Shown piece by piece: positions 11,061 through 23,666 of a stretch of 64,000 nucleotides of DNA. The notes under the pieces are model-generated. The model saw only the letters and a list, made by a program, of their open reading frames with translations, did not search any database and was not told the origin of the DNA. Position 1 is the stretch's first letter. Every line of letters begins with the position of its first letter. Source of the stretch: Aplidium turbinatum (taxonomy: Eukaryota; Chordata; Ascidiacea; Aplousobranchia; Polyclinidae); assembly GCA_918807975.1 (NCBI GenBank), contig OU964921.1:42434498-42498497 (forward strand), read 5' to 3'. Made by a program: the position numbers and the translations under genes.

Positions 11061-12385
11061 TCACCTTTCGCCAAATCCAAAAACGTTGTTTCAAAGTTTG
11101 TCTGAATTTTTCCCGATTTAATTAGACTTCCACTTTAAAGTTTCTAACTTTTTTTTTTTCAAAATAAAATTGAGGTCAAAGTTGTAATTTTTTGATATCC
11201 CTGAAATAAAATAAATGTCAAACGTTTTTAAACGTATCAACATTTAAAAATAATATAAACAATAAATACTATTAATACTACAAAAAGTGCTCAGGCTGTC
11301 AAGGGTTTAGAGAGTAGCCTAATAACTATCTTTGATTTAAAGATAATATAATTGAAAACAGAATTGTTTTTTTTTCGAGTTTCTTTCATGAATTTTTTCC
11401 GAGGTTAATTTTGGGCTTCTTTAACTAAAACTTCCATAAGTATCGGACCGTTTCACTTTTTCCACTTCTTGTTCTACCTGCATCTGCAACTAATTTTAAA
11501 GCATATACATTTCAGATACAGAATTCTTCGAGGTCTCATTTCTACAAGGAGAATTTCAATTCGTCAAATTTTTTGTTGTTCCAAGGCTATAACTCAAAAC
11601 TCAATGCACAAAAAAGTTGTTTCTTTGCAAACCTAGTAAGAAATTATAAATACAAATAATCAATTTCAAATTGAACTTTGATAATTTTTTTAACTTTTTC
11701 CCATGTTTTCCGACTATACGTAGGCTACAGCCTGCGTTTAAAGTTCAGCGTTCAAAGTGGAACAATGCAAACCAGAATCTGAACACCACACAATACTATC
11801 TGCTTTGAAACACAAATCGAGTATTACACAAAGAGAAGCATTGTATTTATGCAACTTTAAAGCAGTTTTGAAAATAAAAGTTGTAATGTATTTGTGTTGT
11901 GAAGTGTTGACTTGTAGTTTATTTGTACATCATAAAAAAAATTGTTTCTAATAAGTAGGCACACTTGTGCAAACTTACGATAGGCTTCACGTTGTACTGT
12001 AGTAGCCTACGCCGCAATAATCGAAACAGCTATTAAACTTTGTCTATGTTTATTAAACTTTTAAGTACCAGTTAAAACCTATCATAAAAAGTGAGTAGTC
12101 GATTGTTTAAATGCCCTAACACAAACGTTCAACTTGTGTGCAAACCATAAAATCATTTATTGCAAATACAATGTAGGCAGTAAAACTGTAACAGTGTATT
12201 TTAACCAATTTACTGGGTTACTTACATAACGTACGAGATTGAGAACTAGCTTACTTGAATACTAAGGTTCTGCAAAAGCTTTATTTTTGTTCAAACAATT
12301 CAGTTTACGTTTCAACGATTCCATTTACAAGCCATAACCTTCACTTTTGACATTTTTTCTTTGGCTTTGTTTTTTTTTCGTCGTA
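11061..12385. other. Intergenic, nothing recognised
   Basis: A+T-rich DNA with only short open frames. No exon, RNA gene or element end could be supported. Confidence 0.4.
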
Positions 12386-12389
12386 CCCA

Positions 12390-12602
12390 GTTTCTGGACA
12401 GGTTGACGCACTGCCGAGTGGTGAGAACCATTGTACGACTCTCGAAAGAGCGCCGGTTCGACACCGCTCAAGAGCACGTGGCTGTGTCTTTGGCATGACT
12501 CTTAAATACGTGCCTCAAGGTCGACACGAAGATCGGCTTCTTTGCCTTCCAGTCCACTTAATGTAAATCTTCAACGACTAGGCGCAAGCCTGGATATGAA
12601 AA
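12390..12602 (+). repeat. SINE-C, intact tRNA-derived copy
   Basis: Head resembles a long-variable-arm (Leu/Ser type) tRNA: box A around GACGCACTGCCGAGTGGTGA and box B GCCGGTTCGACACCGC. The body reads GAAGATCGGCTTCTTTGCC and the copy ends in CGCAAGCCTGGATATGAA. It sits tail to tail with the next copy. Confidence 0.8.
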
Positions 12603-12605
12603 AAG

Positions 12606-12765
12606 TGATTAATGAAGATTTAGATTTAAGTGAACGGGAAGGCAAGGAAGCCAATCTTCGTGTCCATCTTCAGCATGTCATTGAGTGTCTAGTTATTATA
12701 AGACACGGCCGATAGCTCTTGAACGGCGTTGACGGAGCACCCGGCCTTCTGTCGTCGTATCACCA
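12606..12765 (-). repeat. SINE-C copy in opposite orientation
   Basis: A second copy that begins at once after the first and runs on the other strand, so the pair forms a tail-to-tail inverted repeat. The head is diverged near 12735-12765. Confidence 0.7.
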
Positions 12766-12779
12766 CCATTCGGCTACGT

Positions 12780-14930
12780 AGGCTATCCGCCATTTTGGTA
12801 TTTATAATGTTTTACCTGCTTGATGCGTTTTCTAATGTCAGTTTGGAGAGACTCGCATTTTCTAGCTCCATTTCATCTCGATTTGTTTAAAACTCTGTTG
12901 CGTTTTCTAGCGGCAGGTGGAAAAAGTGTGGAAGATTCTTTATGCCAGCGGTGTCATTGCATGCTCAACACATGATAAATGACTCAGTTGTCTGCAAAGG
13001 TAGGTTACAGGAATTTAAAAGGTTAAATTATTTTGAACCTGCAGTAATACACTTGCGTCATAGTCTGCCATAAATTTTAGCTACGGGTTACAAAACTTAG
13101 TCAGCAAATCATTAGTTGCTTACGTTGATTCAACATCTCCATACGTTGAATGTGTAGCTCCTGCGGCTTTTCTTATGTTTCCTTGCGTCTTATTGCCGTT
13201 GCGAAACCTGAAGGCCGTTTTGGTCCCTGCGGTTCTGCTATAAGAATTTGTGTCGTTTATGAGGAATTTAAAACGCTAGCTAGAATTTGAGCGCATTCTT
13301 GCAATCGGTAGTTTGATACACATATACGTAGTTTTATGTCTTTTTAACGTTGTGCATCTGCCGCATGCCGTATTGCGCTTAGGTGCATCGCTTGGAGCAT
13401 TCCTGTTACACTGGGTTTCTCTTAAACCAGAATCAGTATTGTTTTTCTCAGTCATTGGGTGGTGCATTTTTTTCAGTCAGTTCACCACGGATTTCTTTTT
13501 CTTGAAAGTCATGGTACCAGTTTAGTTGTAATTAGTCGTAGTTTCGAATCATGATGTGATTAAGTTCATCACATCCGGTTAGCTAGGCTTCTTTTTGGTT
13601 GCAACGTTTATAAGTTAATGCGCCTTGATGATTTGAGAACTTGTTTTTGTAATAAACTCATACTTATAGAAATCAAGCTCGGATCACCCCCACCACCGAT
13701 GTGCTCGGATGTTGCTGCAATACCTACAGCTAGTTATCAGGAAATGCTCTGGACTATTCGACGTCCGCTACAAATGTAAAAGCGACTGATTTTCTTCCTC
13801 TAATTGTGTCAGCAATATGTCTATTCCATCGACTCAGTGTTGTAATAATTTTAAATGTTATTGAATTCGATTATATTGAGTTAATTGATTGTTAATTAAG
13901 TGCGCTGTCATTATCAGTTCAGAAATAGACACCGTGGCTTCTTTCGACGAAAAAAGCAATAATCTCAACATTAAAGATTTCTTCGTGATTGGAAAACACG
14001 GACCAGAAAGCTGTTCATTGCCAAAGTGAAGTAATGAAAATTGTGACAAACCAGTAATGGCACTAATCCAATCATTGCTTCTTTTTACAAGTTTGCCAAC
14101 AGGAAAAGATCCTATGATCAAGAAGGTCCCGAGTGCAAGGCAAAAACAAGCTGCCAACCAAAGTCAAAAAATGCTCGAAAACGTTTTATTTTCGCTCAAC
14201 AATATCTCACAAGGTTGTTATTTGTTTGGCATGAGAAACACGTTCCCAGACAGCAAATCAGCCGTTTTTAACAATTGATTCAATGCCAGAGCTCTTTTCT
14301 CACGAATTCTCAAATCTGGTTCAGTGAGATTTTCTTGCGCTATTTCAGCCATAAAATAAAATGAACTCCGATCATGACGTCATAATTTCGCGATTTATCA
14401 CTTCAATTCATCTGCCAAATGAATTGATGAGACTCTATTCATGTGAAATCAATGGCTAAAGTTACTTCTAACTGCTTCTTTCAGGCCAAAACAGCTTCAC
14501 TTCGAACGGCTCCCCAGAGCAGCCAATTTTTACACTTATATAATTTTCGATGTTTATCTGAACTCTAACACGTTCAGAAAATTTGTTTTCTAGTCTTTAT
14601 ATTTGAAAAATTTAATAATGCTTTGTTGCATGGAAGCTATTTACTCACATAATGATTGGCTGGGAAACATGTAACCGATTAGCCACGTCACAATAAAAAA
14701 AATACGTAGAAATGTGTTGCAAATTATTTACAAACGCCATTCCAAAGGCATTGTACGGTATGGGTTGAATTAGAATTGATAGCAAAGACAAATTTTGTAA
14801 CATGGGCCCCAGAAATCTTGCATCCTACCGTTTAGGGTACATCCTTGACATTCTTGCTTTAATGTTGAATTTGCATAAATATGTTGCATGAAAGTTCGCT
14901 GCAACTTCTGCTGTTTGACATTTGTGGTAA
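12780..14930. other. Unassigned region
   Basis: No confident gene. A half copy of the palindromic MITE lies at about 14247-14290. A weak two-exon open frame on the minus strand (14304-14352 and 13858-14150) is discussed in findings. Near 13640-13700 there is an AATAAA-type signal with no recognised gene before it. Confidence 0.35.
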
Positions 14931-14934
14931 TCAG

Positions 14935-16579
14935 CATGGGCGCCGATCACTCTCTAAAATTGGTGGGGACATTTACTAAGAAAGGTAGAAAGGGGCAACG
15001 AGCGAAGCGAGCTGGAAAGATAGGGTGTCTGTTCTGACAAACGAACTAATACAGTGGGTACAACGTACAAGTCTGATGCGATGTGTATATATTTTAATTG
15101 TCAGTGTCAGCATTGTGTCAGTGACAGCAGACGTCCCAACACTCGGCAACGAGTCTCCGGCAAATTAAAAACGAAGTCCTTGGAGAGGTCATGAAGGTTG
15201 ATCGAATTCAAAACCTTGTTGTGCCATTGCATGATTTAGTCGTTTCTGTGTCATGGTAGATCGTAACCAAGTTTTGACACGTCGCAAAGTTGAAAATGAC
15301 CGTTCAGCTGAACACGAGCTGGCTGGTGAAATGAGCAAAAGTCGCACAAAAAGTTCCACTTTCGAAAACATTTGCCGACCAGCGGATGGCATCTTCTTGA
15401 ACAGTCTATCATTCAAAAATCTTCCACCCACTTTCCATTGTACTACTTTCGAAAGAAGCATAACTTAGTTCTTGTGCAAAGGATTCTGTGTCAGAGAACT
15501 CAGAATAATCGTCTACCACATGTGATTGCAGCTTTCCACTAAAGAGAGATTCTTGTAGAATATTGTAGTGCTCTAGAACGGTCGACTTGAAATAGTCAGT
15601 AAGATTTTGCTGGGCGCTGTCAATGACTGCAAAATACTCTGACCGATATTTCGTCTCTGGTGTTTGAAAGTTGAGGAAGTTAGCCATGTCCATGCTGAAG
15701 ACGATTTGGGATCTTTTTGGGACGTGACAGTTTCAATGACTCAGGGTTGCAATCTTCCATTAGCCTCTCAGCATTTACAAAGACACGATGAAATTCTTCT
15801 TCATTGCGTAGATGGCGGAGCAGTACTACAAAATTCAGCACCTTCAAGCATGCCAGCCACAGTCACCGTGCAACCTTGCAAGGTTTTGTTAAAACGTTCC
15901 ACACACTGAATGACAGACAATGCCGCTAATAACCTAAGCACACTTGACCCACGAGAAAAAGGTTTCAAAAGTCAAATTGCAGTTGTTGCTACATTTTAAT
16001 CAAACTGACTCACGGCTGCTTCCAAGGCTTCCAATACTGACTTATTATTATACTGACGTTAGAATCATCAAGCACTGCTTTTACAGCAGCTGCACGTGTG
16101 AGCAATCTGGTTGGACAAATTGGTTTCAGTTTTGATGCAGCCTGAGGCAAAGACTCTTTAGAATAAAGATTCAGGTACATATGCTTGAATTTCCCAGAAA
16201 CCTTTTAGCCTATATAGGCCAAGCTTTCCAAGTTCTTGTGTGGAACTTGGAGCATCTTGAATAAACGGCGAAGCTACAACAGCTTTTGATACAATTAAAT
16301 TAGTAAATATGTGCCCCACAACGCACATATTTAGCAAGATGTTGAGATTTTTTATTTCAGCTTGACAGCTACGGGGTTTACTCGGTCGGGGTTGCTTCCC
16401 ATAAAACAAAAATGTTGTCCCCTCCTTTCAATAGATTTTAAACGTCTGACTAATAAAATTGTGACATTCGGTTAATATTTTCCCTTTTACGTTATAAAAA
16501 TAATGAAAAAAGATGGTGAGGACATGTAAAAAGATGGTGGGGACATGTCCCCGCTGTCCTATAGGGATCGGCGCCCATG
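14935..16579 (-). mobile_element. hAT transposon with decayed transposase (1645 bp)
   Basis: Terminal inverted repeats CATGGGCGCCGATC and the inverse, flanked by the 8-bp direct repeat GTAATCAG (14927-14934 and 16580-16587). The interior holds minus-strand fragments of a hAT transposase. The length is too short for an intact element of this type, so the N-terminal half of the transposase is largely missing. Confidence 0.9.
15189..15693 (-). pseudogene. hAT transposase C-terminal remnant
   Basis: Two overlapping minus-strand open frames (15409-15693 and 15189-15461) in different frames. The second carries the hAT C-terminal dimerisation signature SCSAERSFSTLRRVKTWLRS followed by TMTQKRLN. The first reads NFLNFQTPETKYRSEYF, resembling ZMYM1-like hAT transposases. 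The frame change between them and the missing catalytic N-terminal part show that the gene is dead. Confidence 0.85.
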
Positions 16580-16589
16580 GTAATCAGGA

Positions 16590-17860
16590 CCATTGCCGGA
16601 AAAGTTTAAGCCCGGAATCAACAAAAGGAAAACAAAACATCTCAAAGAAATACCAGAAGGAAGGAACAATTTACCAATTAGTTCGTCAAGGAAAGAGGTT
16701 TCTACAGGAAGAGGAAATTGTTTTTAATAAAGCCATCCAGAGTAGATGCACAAACATCATATCTCAATAGAACTACAAAAAAATAAGAAGTGTTTTCTTT
16801 CAGTTCTGCACTCCCTTGAATGATTCTGACCCCAAAATTTGTCTGGAGCCCAGGTCCAAAAAGTACCTTTTGGAGTTATGGCAACACTATTGCTGGAAGT
16901 TCGTTCACTATTATCTGACGAATCAATTTTTTGTGCAATAAATAGGAATGCTTATCTGAAGCCGCAGAAATCTTTCACCCTACTATTACTTCACAAAGCC
17001 ACAGTGCATCGTAAGTGATATGTTCTGGACAGTTCTGGAAATCAACTTGCTAGTTTCATATTATGCAATATAACATGTTCAGTCAGAAACTTGAGTAATC
17101 TCTGCTAGCTTCTTGGAATTTTGTGTTTACATTATCTTAAATAGCCTATGTTTTACTTTTTTGTGTGTATGTTGAAGAGCGGGAATGTTTAATGTTTTTT
17201 TATTCTCTTGTATTTTTTAATGGCAAAATTGTCATTTCCATAGGGTGGCAATTGACTGGTAGACCGTATGGTTGTCTCGTTGTCTCCCTGTCGGTATGGG
17301 AACTTGTGTAACTTTTGCATTGTGTATATACTTGCATATTTCAAACATGTACTATGTTCCTGTTACTGACAGATAAACCATTGATTGATTGATTGACTTT
17401 CGGCTACATCCTTTATACTTTCTCGTTTTAAATCTTCCTTTCACTTGATAGCGTTGCGTGAAAATTTGCGTAAATTTTTGGTATTAGCTAAATTGGGTAC
17501 CGTATATTAAATGCTTGTTTAGCTGAGTAGAAGTTCAATACGATGCTTCGAGTGGAAAATTTTGCAAAGATTGGAAAAATTTCCGTTCCAGAAATTTTGT
17601 CATGGAAAATTTCGGTTCTGCCTTGCAAAATTTAAGTGAAATGAAGTTTCTGGATTCAACCTGCTCAGAAGCTTTAAAACTAAAACATCACGTTTTGCAG
17701 CAACAAAAACTCCCTCATGCAGAAGTTGCTTGCAGGATGGCGTCAAAGGATGTTCAGTAAATGAAAAAACGTTTTATGATTCACGATGTTTTTCACTGTT
17801 GCACTATAAACGTTAAGTTAATCAGCATGTCTTCCTAGTTGTTCCTTTTATGGTAACAAC
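16590..17860. other. Unassigned; possible LINE 3' tail
   Basis: No exon recognised. Near 17230-17396 the sequence ends in ATTGATTGATTGA, a short tandem tail typical of L2/CR1-type LINE 3' ends, preceded by non-coding text. No reverse transcriptase fragment was seen beside it, so the call is tentative. Confidence 0.35.
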
Positions 17861-17862
17861 TT

Positions 17863-17955
17863 CCCAGACATCAAAATCTATTATTTTTACATTGATTTAA
17901 CGTTTGCAGACGTTGAGTTGAACCTATGTAAGAATGACGAAGTTTGCTATCTGGG
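17863..17955. mobile_element. Palindromic MITE copy
   Basis: Ends CCCAGACATC and GCTATCTGGG, with the ACGTTTGCAGACGTTGAG centre. About 93 bp. Confidence 0.75.
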
Positions 17956-18243
17956 TTTGGTGTTTGATTAAACTGAAAGTCAATAGACCACTATTATGTT
18001 GAAACTAGCCAAACTAACTTGCTCTAAAAGTTACTGTGGATTCAAATGCATTTAATCGAGTTGTAAAATACCCACTTGGGTCTACCAGCTAAAGCCTATC
18101 CGAGAAAAAGTTGGTAGTGGGCGATCCTCCCTTAATATCTCTGCCAGTTGCATAAAGAATTTATACCGTTGGCCCATTGAGCTTTGCCAGATTGAGAAAA
18201 CCGAAGATAGGGATTGAAACCAGCAACCAATATGTCATGGGAT

Positions 18244-19143
18244 CACTGGCGTAGCCATGAATTTTGAAAGGGTGGGTTGACGGCGTGTTTGCCTAAGACG
18301 ACATCCAGCGGCGGGGGGTCTGGAAGCCTTCCCCCAGTAAATTTTGAAAAATTACTTTGAATTTGGTGCATTCTGAGAGCATTTTCAACAAAAATGTGGG
18401 TATGAATATTCCTGTAAAATGATGCTGTCCGGTGGCATAGCAAAAGGATGAGATCATGTTTTCTTCGTCATTTTTCGGAAATAAAGCTAAATTTCTATGT
18501 TTTCTTGTTGCTAATTCCTGGCAGAGATATTTAAATGTTTGGTATTGGCAAAACTCGCTCTTTTAATGCAGTTTCGTTTGAAATTAGGCACACTTTGTTT
18601 TAGAAAAATAAAGAGGCTGAAATCATCATTCTCAATATGGTAGCCACTTTAACAAGTCGAAATTCTGCCACTGCGCATGACTACAATGCAACCGCCAACC
18701 AATCAAAACATGTTATAAGAGGCTACCGTCCAACTGTGACCTTTCTAGCACTCATCCAGAGAGTGCTTGTTTTGAACTTTATTTGGTAATTACAGAAGTA
18801 AAAAGAGCAATAGCAGTGGTGGGAATCGAACCCGCGTCAATGAAATAAACTACTTTCTAGCCCAAACCCTGTTTAAAGCCAACCAGCCCAAACCCTAAGC
18901 CAACCAGCTGACAGAAAATCCATCACTTGATTTGCTTTGTATCATCTTCTTTTTGCTCTTTTTCACGTCATAGAAAACGTAGCTTATGATTGGTTGGCGG
19001 TGCATTCTAGTCAATTGCAGTGGCAGAATTTTTCCTTGTTAAAGTGACTACCTCTCAATATAGTGACGTCACAGGCGTGCCAAAGGGGGGGAGGTTGAAA
19101 CCTCCACCCCCACCTCCCCCCCCCCCCTTTGGCTACGCCACTG
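18244..19143. mobile_element. hAT-like element of the CAGTGGCGTAGCC family, with nested MITE
   Basis: Ends CACTGGCGTAGCCA and TGGCTACGCCACTG, flanked by CATGGGAT and GATGGGAT (7 of 8 identical). Without the 414-bp nested insertion and its duplicated target (18639-19061) it matches the 443-bp element at 58439-58881 in inverse orientation. Long G or C runs lie near both ends. No transposase is encoded. Confidence 0.85.
18639..19052 (-). mobile_element. Mutator-like MITE carrying a tRNA-like segment (414 bp)
   Basis: Terminal inverted repeats of about 35 bp start GGTAGYCACTTTAACAAG, flanked by the 9-bp direct repeat TCTCAATAT (18630-18638 and 19053-19061). A 9-bp duplication points to the Mutator superfamily. 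On the minus strand it contains GCGGGTTCGATTCCCACC, a canonical box B with T-arm, near 18810-18835. The related DNA at 10250 shows the unoccupied target. The same family is at 54121-54490. Confidence 0.85.
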
Positions 19144-19639
19144 GATGGGATATTTATGCTCTCCAAGCATCAGTCAACAAAGTTCACCAAATGCAATTAA
19201 ATTTCACTTTGGTGTTTCGAGAATGCTTTTTCCCAGTGATTCAATTCGTTTTGGTATTCTACAAAATCACGCCGGACCCATCATCAATCAAGGACACATC
19301 AGTCAATTTGAAGTCTCTATCAACGAGTTTGTAAAAACGTGCCGTGACAACTAAGTGCTACGTATGTATCGTCTATCGTTTCATGACCACCACAGCACTA
19401 GCACTATCCAGAGAAAAAAACTGCAAAACAAAACGGCGTGAAAAATATTAACGAGTTAAATTAATTAAAATTTTGCACGAAGTGTCAGCGTTTGAGGAAC
19501 TGCAAGAATTTAGCATTAACAAGAATTGGTTCTCGTTCGAAGATAAATATTCCCACAATACATTATTCTGTCACTTTCGGTGATACCTTTTGCGAAAGTA
19601 ATTAGGAGCCCATTGCGTTTCAGACTATGCTACTACTAT

Positions 19640-19714
19640 ACCCAGACAGCAAAATCAGTTATTTTTACATTGATTCAACGTCTGTATTCAATCTGCTTTT
19701 GCTGTCTTGGAAGA
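19640..19714. mobile_element. Palindromic MITE copy, centre shortened
   Basis: Ends CCCAGACAGCAAAATCAG and CTTTTGCTGTCTTGG. The left half has ACATTGATTCAACGTCTG; the right half is shortened. Confidence 0.75.
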
Positions 19715-21303
19715 TAGTTACATTGTTGTAGACTCGTCAGTAGACAGAGTGCACTATGAAAAATTTCAAAGTCAGTCTAATATTTTTCTAAGCAACGGTT
19801 TTTAAAGCAAAACAGGGTTTCCTGATTGCTTCAAAGATTTCATAAATGTGGGTTTATTCGACTCTTACAGTGCAGTTGAAAGACAGTTATCGTTGAAAAA
19901 CATAAAAGTTCATTGCCAGTAGGCATACAGAGCGGTTGAAAGAAATGATCATATTTTCAAAGGATGTCAGAGTGTTCAATATATAAAATAAATAAAAACT
20001 GAAAACGCAAAACAATATCTTTTTAATCACGACGGATGGGGTCATATGGGGTCGGATGGGGTCATATGGGGTCGGATGGGGTCATATGGGGTAAATGTGA
20101 ATCTTTTCAAACTAATGTTTTCTTTCAATGTTTTCGATTTTTATTTTGTTACTGCAACTTTTCTAAATGAAACTTTACATATCAACATGAAATGTGCTGT
20201 GGTCGGGAATTGAGCCAGAAGCATACCGAGCATCAACCGTCTACTATGAACATTGAACAACCTCCAACAGGTCATTCAAAGTCGACCTCAGCCAGAGGAC
20301 ACCATTCCAATTAGCTTTGAGTAGACAGCTACAATGGCCAGCCTGAAAACCGTGCAGTAGCCCAGCTGCACCAACTTGTGCTATTAGTACAAAGGTGCCA
20401 TATCGTCTCTTCTATGTTGTTACAATAACGTTGGCTGTTTATTTTAAACGAGAAAGCAACATGAGATACATGAAACGGTTGCATTAAAATTTAAGTCATA
20501 TCAATTATGGGTTAAACGACCCGTTAACTTGCAAATATTAATTGAGTAATATCTGTTAGGTAACAGACCATGTAACGTGTTTTGTTCGACAATTGGTTAG
20601 GCATCATAGGCCTACCGCATTAACGAAAACAATCATTGTTAACCCTTGCTTTCTTTGATTCTGCATAAATTTCCAGACAAATGAAATAAAATCAGAAGAA
20701 AAGTCACTTAAAAAAAAACTTGTGATTTCATATTTATTTCTAAATCTTCGGTTGAAAGATAAATACTTTGAATCAGACACGAGAGCAAATTAATAATGGA
20801 ATCTAATTATTGTTGTTATGAGGCTCCTTAATCAGTTACAGGAGCTTTAAAAAGTAATAAAATTAAATTAAAAGTTAGATGAAATAGCGTCTTCCTCTGC
20901 CAAGAACACTTGTGTGATATTGTAAACATGCGTTTGATGGATCACTTGAATCTTTCGCTGGGAATTTGCCAAGAAATTTTTCTTATATCATTCCGAGCAC
21001 ATTGCCAAAGCATGCAGAAACAAATTTGCACAGAGAGTGAATCCATGAAATAACGAAGGGTATTCTATGAACCTTGAAGCCCAAACAAACTTGCAATACA
21101 ATAATACAAAGTTACAATTTAACAAAAGGGAATGAAATCGGAAATTAAAAGTGAGTGTAAGTTATCATGAAAATGGTTGATGAAGGAATGAATAATTAGT
21201 TTGTCATTTTCAAGAGCAGACCCCTGACTTAACGTATGGGTTTAGATTGAGGAATGCAATGTATCTATTGTACAAATGTTGTGTGACAGAAGTAGTAGTA
21301 ATA
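19715..21303. other. Intergenic; one short tandem array
   Basis: No gene recognised. The only structure noted is the tandem repeat at 20034-20092. Confidence 0.4.
20034..20092. repeat. 20-bp tandem repeat, three units
   Basis: The unit GGATGGGGTCATATGGGGTC repeats three times with virtually no divergence. It is G-rich on the plus strand. Confidence 0.9.
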
Positions 21304-21729
21304 ATGTTATGGTTTTACTGTATTTATTGTCGCTCTACAACACTAAGGGCTTTTAGCGACAGGGCTCGTGTTTAATTTTATATCAGGTTTACGATGTCAT
21401 CACATTATTAACCAACTTATTCTCACTGCGTTATGCAAGACGCAACACAATTGGTGCCGTTTTTAAAGACTTTTGTTGGACCCGGCCTGGAATCGATCTC
21501 ACATCTACCGGCATTAGAACCAAAGACAATAACCAGGGCCGTTGAGAGGCTATTTTAGACCAATGAGATCCTTGGGTCCCACATCAATACATATGTAGAA
21601 TGTACTGTATCCAAAGAATACGCTGTGTTTCTTTACGTTTCCAGGCCCCCTAAAATTATCCTGGGTCCAAAAGTACCTTCTGGACCCCCTGTCGACGCCA
21701 CTGGCAATAACTACTCAGCCACTTAGCTG
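21304..21729 (-). repeat. SINE-A copy split by a hAT MITE
   Basis: The tail is at about 21304-21380 and the tRNA-like head resumes after 21711. The hAT MITE at 21534-21703 interrupts it with a target duplication, so the SINE is older than the MITE. Confidence 0.8.
21534..21703. mobile_element. Short hAT MITE (170 bp)
   Basis: Ends CAGGGCCGTTGAGAG and GTCGACGCCACTG, flanked by ACAATAAC and GCAATAAC (7 of 8). The interior has the family word CCTGGGTCCAAAAGTACCTT. Relatives are at 24315-24518 and, degraded, at 28575-28776. Confidence 0.8.
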
Positions 21730-21831
21730 GTTTGTGACAGTATTAATGGACAAATGAACCCCATTTTGGCTATAAGCTTACAACAAAAGTAACATGATGC
21801 TCGTGGAATCATCGTGCAGCCTCGGGCAGTA

Positions 21832-23218
21832 GGGGAGACTCGGGTAAGTTGGCCCAGCAAAATGAAAAATTGAATTTGTGAGCTAATAACAAAACATATG
21901 TTAAAGCGAAAGCTATTGAAGAGTAGAGAATTTATCACTCTAGAAGTGAACATATTCTTGCATCAAACCAACATTCTTAGGTATGTAATTTTTCAAGTTT
22001 TCCGAAAAAATTAAAATGGACCATCTTGCCCGCATGTGCAGGTAATTTGGCCCACCATGGAAGGTAAGTTGGCCACCGGCCAGCGTGTCCATCTCTCGGT
22101 ATAATAAGCAGTGGAAAAGCTCTCTTTCTCCACAATTTTTCTTTCTAATTATTGCTTGGTTTTATACAGGCTACAGGCATACATACATTGTATGCATTCA
22201 TGTACCGGTATGGTTTAGAATATAATCTACTATTATAATGCAGTATTTTACCTCAGTAAATGTTTTTTGCATGAGTACACCAAATAAACTTTTGAAAATA
22301 ATGAAGGCTGTATCAAATATCATGTAGCTGAAACAGCATGCTTTTATATTCCTAACGATACTGATAGGTAGGACCTTGTTTGCAGTACAAACCCCATTTT
22401 GCATGGGTAGCAATATCGGAACATTTTTTAATGTATCTCCGAAGTGGGGTACGTTTTAGACCGTCGCTTGAGAAGTTGTTGCATAGTTTTCTTTGACTCA
22501 CACCATTCCTCAACATCTTTAGCCCTCTTCATACACCTGCTGAGACATATTTTCGCGATTGGTTTTCTTGATCTAATTACTTACTAATATTCTATTATTA
22601 CAATATGAGTTAGGAATAAGTTGTCGCAATCTGTGGCATAAAAACGATGTTAGGAAGTGAATTATTGTTATTGATTGCTGATGTAAAGCCGCGATTTACT
22701 TACTTTGGATACTTGATGCTTCAATCTTGAAAAAATTAGTCATCGTATTAATTAGTCCATTATCATTCTATATAATACCTCATAAAGGCAAGTTGGCCAT
22801 GGTGGCCAACGTACCCACCCACGAAATGGGCCAACTTCCCTGCATGGCAGCCATATTGTAAAAACTAAAATTTAATTCAAATTATCGAGCTTCTAACAAC
22901 GGCTTCACCGTCAAAGTGAGCCTTAATAACTACCATAGTGTTGCACTCACTAAAGAATAACCTTTCTTATATAGTAAGAAAAAACTCATACGACATGTAA
23001 AAAATTCTAAAATCCAAAAATTTTAAAAATCACAATTTTTCATACAAAAACCGAGCTCACAAGTTCATACTGCTTGCTAGAGCCTCCCAACCTGGTGATA
23101 AGGTAGTTTAAACAGCATTTCTCGGTATGTGTATGATACATCACAATAACTATTGTACTTAAAAAAATATTTAGAGTGGGCCAACTTGCCCACTGGGCCA
23201 ACTTACCTGAGTCTCCCC
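21832..23218. mobile_element. TA-flanked TIR element, 1387 bp, non-autonomous
   Basis: Terminal inverted repeats GGGGAGACTCGGGTAAGTT and inverse, flanked by TA on both sides. Copies of the word GTAAGTTGGCC and its inverse recur just inside both ends (near 22066, 22790, 22829 and 23179), like transposase binding sites. No transposase is encoded. A TA target suggests Tc1/mariner or another TA-targeting superfamily; the family was not identified. Confidence 0.75.
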
Positions 23219-23666
23219 TATGCCCATCAGTAGTCGGAAAAGTTTTAAGAAGTACAAGTACACAATGATTCTAAAAGTTGGATAGCGCATTTATAATACG
23301 ATTGCTTTTTTACACCAAAACCACGTTTTACAATCACTATCATTATTTCATCAAGACCTAAAATACGCTGGATTGTCATTAGATTTGGTCTATATTTAAT
23401 CTGTTACAATTTTTAAAATCTTTTAATTTTTATGTGATTTAAAAAATATTAAATATGCAGAAAGAAGCGCTCTCTCTGGCAGTCAGCACAAGGCTGAGTG
23501 CTGACTAGAACAGGCTATACTATTAAAATAAGGTTTGCAAGATGCTGCCAAAACAAGAATAATAAATATGTTTACCTCAACAGGAGTTTTAGATTTTCTG
23601 GACATTTATTCAGTTTTACTTTGTTCAAAAATATTAAGTTAAAGTTAGCAATCAATAACTCATTCG

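Noticed and set aside
13560-13700. Solo LTR ending near a polyA-type signal
   Set aside because: No second copy, no defined ends and no target duplication could be seen.
17230-17396. Full LINE insertion
   Set aside because: Only a short ATTGATTGA tail is visible, with no coding fragment next to it; kept as a tentative note.
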